A stretch of DNA of 6,561 bases. Origin: Acidimicrobiaceae bacterium. GTDB lineage: Bacteria; Actinomycetota; Acidimicrobiia; Acidimicrobiales; RAAP-2. The notes beneath the pieces are model-generated. The model saw nothing but the letters and a program-made list of their open reading frames with translations, did not search any database and was not told the DNA's origin. The DNA is taken from assembly GCA_003151555.1 (NCBI GenBank), contig PLXU01000125.1, positions 396 through 6,956 of the forward strand. The letters are read 5' to 3'. This document shows, in pieces, positions 6,304 through 6,561 of this stretch (position 1 is its first letter; each line of letters begins with the position of its first letter). Position numbers and translations under genes: made by a program.

Positions 6304-6561
6304 TTACCAGGGTCGAACTTTGCCGAGGCGACTGACGCCGAAGAGAATGGCGAAGGCCACGGCGAGTTGAACGAATGCGAGGACCAACGCTTGCTCGTGG
6401 GAGCCGAAGAAGACCGCGTTGTAGAGAGCGATCGGCATCGTGGTCGCCATTGGCACCGATCCGGAGACAATCATGGTCGCTCCGAAGTCGCCCAGGGCGC
6501 GCCCGAATGCCATCGCCACCCCGGCGACGATTCCGCGCCGCGCGAGCGGCAACGTCACGAG
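6304..6561 (-). CDS. modB: Molybdate-type ABC transporter permease, C-terminal 85 residues
   Basis: This is the inner-membrane permease of a molybdate uptake ABC transporter, which works with a binding protein (ModA) and an ATPase (ModC). The frame is open across the right edge, so the N-terminus lies outside. The visible part starts in the end of the cytoplasmic EAA loop (LVTLPLARRGIVAG) and continues with the family signature F-x-R-A-L-G-D-F-G-A-T-M-I-V-S-G. Then come M-P-I-A-L-Y-N-A-V and a final membrane helix (ALVLAFVQLAVAFAILFGV), ending in TAA at 6306-6304. ModB members usually have E where D stands in ALGDFG and G-N-I-P-G where this one has G-S-V-P-M, so a related oxyanion permease (tungstate or sulfate type) is possible. 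The order of the rest of the operon cannot be seen. Confidence 0.85.
   Translation of the reverse strand, partial: LVTLPLARRGIVAGVAMAFGRALGDFGATMIVSGSVPMATTMPIALYNAVFFGSHEQALVLAFVQLAVAFAILFGVSRLGKVRPW

Overview
The window looks like chromosomal DNA from a moderately high-GC actinobacterium. The style suggests Acidimicrobiia, but this is an inference from codon use, GTG starts, strong GGAGG-type ribosome sites and the type of FtsX-like permease, not from a marker gene. No RNA gene, CRISPR array, insertion sequence or phage gene was seen.

Layout from left to right: (1) positions 1-1487, minus strand, hold the N-terminal 495 residues of a large FtsX/MacB-type ABC transporter permease that runs off the left edge. 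It has a clear GTG start, ribosome site and candidate promoter. (2) Positions 1488-1971 hold that promoter and a possible frameshifted gene remnant. (3) Positions 1972-3540, plus strand, encode a secreted 522-residue protein with seven beta-propeller-like repeats, a fibronectin type III-like domain and a C-terminal Ig-like segment. (4) Positions 3672-4850, minus strand and convergent with the previous gene, encode a second secreted protein of 392 residues with NHL-like repeats. (5) Positions 4863-5467 are a structured, AT-richer region with direct and inverted repeats and one doubtful ORF. (6) Positions 5468-6112, minus strand, encode a secreted 214-residue protein with a two-cysteine pattern reminiscent of DUF3558-type proteins. 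(7) Positions 6304-6561, minus strand, hold the C-terminal end of a molybdate-type ABC permease (ModB) that enters from the right edge.

The middle of the window is a run of three predicted exported proteins, two of them likely beta-propellers in convergent orientation, flanked by two unrelated ABC transporter membrane subunits. The three exported genes are not an operon, and nothing ties them into one pathway. For two genes the longest reading frame over-extends the N-terminus, and the ribosome sites place the starts at 4850 and 6112. I found no convincing new defence, mobile or regulatory system. The most interesting items are the closed seven-repeat propeller, the possible decayed gene at 1658-1898 and the repeat-rich intergenic region at 4900-5041.
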